Both the position numbers and the translations under genes were made by a program. This document shows, piece by piece, positions 62,965-64,000 of a stretch of DNA of 64,000 nucleotides. The stretch's first letter is position 1; each line of letters starts with the position of its first letter. The DNA lies in contig KE159810.1 of assembly GCA_000403495.2 (NCBI GenBank), positions 645,262 to 709,261 of the forward strand, given 5' to 3'. Under the pieces are notes generated by a model that was given only the letters and a program-made list of their open reading frames with translations, had not been told where the DNA came from and made no database searches. Origin of the DNA: Lachnospiraceae bacterium 10-1. GTDB taxonomy: Bacteria; Bacillota; Clostridia; Lachnospirales; Lachnospiraceae.

Positions 62965-63950
62965 CCAGACAAAATCCTGCCATTTATTTTGGCAAAAAAC
63001 TTTTTATGTTTCTTTTCAGCGTATTGCTTCTTTCCATAATTGTTTTTTATATTTCCCGCCTGGCTCCCGGCGATCCACTGGTATCTTATTATGGGGACCG
63101 GGTTGAAAAAATGAGCCCCCAGGAACGGATATGGGCGGAAGATAAGCTAGGATTAAATCAGCCTGTTTCTATACAGTATATCTGCTGGCTTAGGAATGCT
63201 CTGCATGGAAATTTCGGCATTTCCTATAAATATAAAGCGGATGTAACAGAAGTAATCAGGGGACGAATAGACAACACCCTGCTGTTAGGCGGTATCGGGT
63301 TTCTTTTCATTTTCCTGCTTGCTCTTTTTCTTGGCACTGTGTGCGCCTGGAATGAAGATAAATTATTAGACCGGCTTATATGCAAAGCAGGTACTATTAC
63401 CAGTTGTATTCCGGAGTTCTGGCTGTCTTTGGTTTTGATTTTAATTTTTGCCGTAAACTTAAAATGGCTGCCCAGCAGCGGTGCCTACACCGTAGGAAAA
63501 CCAAATGATATGGGAGACCGGATTTTACATTTAATCCTGCCCTTAATCATAGTCGTGACATCCCATTTATGGTATTACGCTTACATGATACGCAACAAGC
63601 TGTTGGAAGAAGTAAGGGCAGATTATGTTCTTCTGGCTAAGTCCAAGGGATTAAAAAAGGGCAGTATTATGTACAGACACTGCCTGCGGAATATCCTTCC
63701 CTCCTATTTTAGCCTTATGGCGATTTCAGTTCCCCATATCCTGGGCGGAACCTATATTGTGGAAACTGTTTTTTCCTATCCCGGAATCGGCACCCTTTCT
63801 TATGAAAGCGCCAGATATAAAGACTATAACCTTTTAATGCTGCTATGCATCTTATCCGGCATTTTAGTAATTTTATGTAATATGATTGCACAAATAATAA
63901 ATGAAAAAATTGATCCCCGGGTTAAAGCGGGCAGACGGGAGCAAGGTTGA
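62961..63950 (+). CDS. Peptide/nickel-type ABC transporter permease (DppB type)
   Basis: This 329-residue protein has about six membrane segments (MFLFSVLLLSIIVFYI, FLFIFLLALFLGTVCAW, IVVTSHLWYYAYMI), the motif RLAPGDP and the cytoplasmic loop LLAKSKGLKKGSIMYRHCLR. It ends ETVFSYPGIGTLSYESA, as in DppB/OppB. The start is the TTG at 62961, overlapping the ATPase stop, with AAAGGAG upstream; an ATG 48 bases later lacks a ribosome site. A second permease (DppC) should follow beyond the window. Confidence 0.85.
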   Translation: MTRQNPAIYFGKKLFMFLFSVLLLSIIVFYISRLAPGDPLVSYYGDRVEKMSPQERIWAEDKLGLNQPVSIQYICWLRNALHGNFGISYKYKADVTEVIRGRIDNTLLLGGIGFLFIFLLALFLGTVCAWNEDKLLDRLICKAGTITSCIPEFWLSLVLILIFAVNLKWLPSSGAYTVGKPNDMGDRILHLILPLIIVVTSHLWYYAYMIRNKLLEEVRADYVLLAKSKGLKKGSIMYRHCLRNILPSYFSLMAISVPHILGGTYIVETVFSYPGIGTLSYESARYKDYNLLMLLCILSGILVILCNMIAQIINEKIDPRVKAGRREQG

Positions 63951-64000
63951 AAGAAAAATTCTTTCAACCTCCCTGATTTAAATGCCTGCATTAGCAGGCA
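63943..64000 (+). repeat. Double-hairpin intergenic repeat, copy B
   Basis: AGGTTGAAAGAA/TTCTTTCAACCT is a 12-bp hairpin starting at the permease stop codon, followed by CCCTGATTT and a perfect second hairpin TGCCTGC-ATTA-GCAGGCA (63983-64000) at the window edge. Copy A at 15649-15705 has the same first hairpin and linker and a second hairpin of different sequence in the same place. Confidence 0.8.

Overview
The window looks like a chromosomal segment of a motile, anaerobic, Gram-positive gut-type Clostridia, most likely Lachnospiraceae. The evidence is low-GC DNA, strong AGGAGG-type ribosome binding sites, a flgM-flgN-flgK-flgL-fliW-csrA block, a short 270-residue flagellin, Opp/Tct lipoproteins with Firmicutes signal peptides, an anaerobic sulfatase-maturating enzyme and YesM/YesN-type two-component genes. 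No rRNA, tRNA, CRISPR or phage genes were seen. Almost everything between 1 and 58.5 kb is on the minus strand; the exceptions are one Maf gene and an insertion sequence.

Region 1 (1-20 kb) is a flagellin glycosylation island. It holds a partial epimerase, a sugar C-methyltransferase, a GT2 glycosyltransferase and a frameshifted methyltransferase, all under a flagellar sigma-28 promoter. A divergent Maf-type flagellin glycosyltransferase follows. Next comes a nearly complete GDP-sugar route to CMP-legionaminic acid (PtmE, LegB, LegH, LegG, LegI and LegF homologues; no LegC aminotransferase), with two Gfo/Idh oxidoreductases, an extra acyltransferase and a frameshifted acetyltransferase. An AlsE/Rpe-like epimerase and four tandem LicD-family transferases complete the island. 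Two genes are broken exactly at poly-G tracts (G8 and G6), and a third (G9) sits on the last codons of the LegH-like gene, which suggests phase-variable glycans.

Region 2 (19.7-33.4 kb) holds late flagellar genes. Flagellin has a long CsrA-type leader and a strong terminator just ahead of the licD array. The others are flaG-fliD-fliS-fliT-like and flgM-flgN-flgK-flgK2-flgL-fliW-csrA. Each of these three units has a sigma-28 promoter matching TWAA-N15-TCCGATAY. A kinase-fold/STAS-like regulator and a response regulator with an HD-GYP-like domain lie upstream.

Region 3 (33.5-46.4 kb) is metabolic: a cupin, a CE2-type esterase cut off by an IS1182-family element, an alpha-galactosidase with a LacI regulator, and a complete oppBCDFA operon.

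Region 4 (46.4-54.4 kb) reads as a self-contained organosulfate module: PAS protein, sulfatase-maturating enzyme, TctC-TctB-TctA transporter, sulfatase, AraR-like regulator and acetyltransferase. Paired AraR-like operator sites flank the tctC promoter.

Region 5 (54.4-58.5 kb) is a rearranged sugar-ABC/YesMN locus. A permease N-terminus (three membrane segments) is fused in frame to the sensor and kinase part of a YesM-like histidine kinase, and the YesN-like regulator lacks most of its receiver domain. Only the solute-binding protein is intact.

Region 6 (58.7-64 kb, plus strand) carries a DUF3842 gene and a second peptide/nickel-type ABC system with a leader terminator. It ends in a double-hairpin repeat that also occurs at 15.65-15.7 kb.
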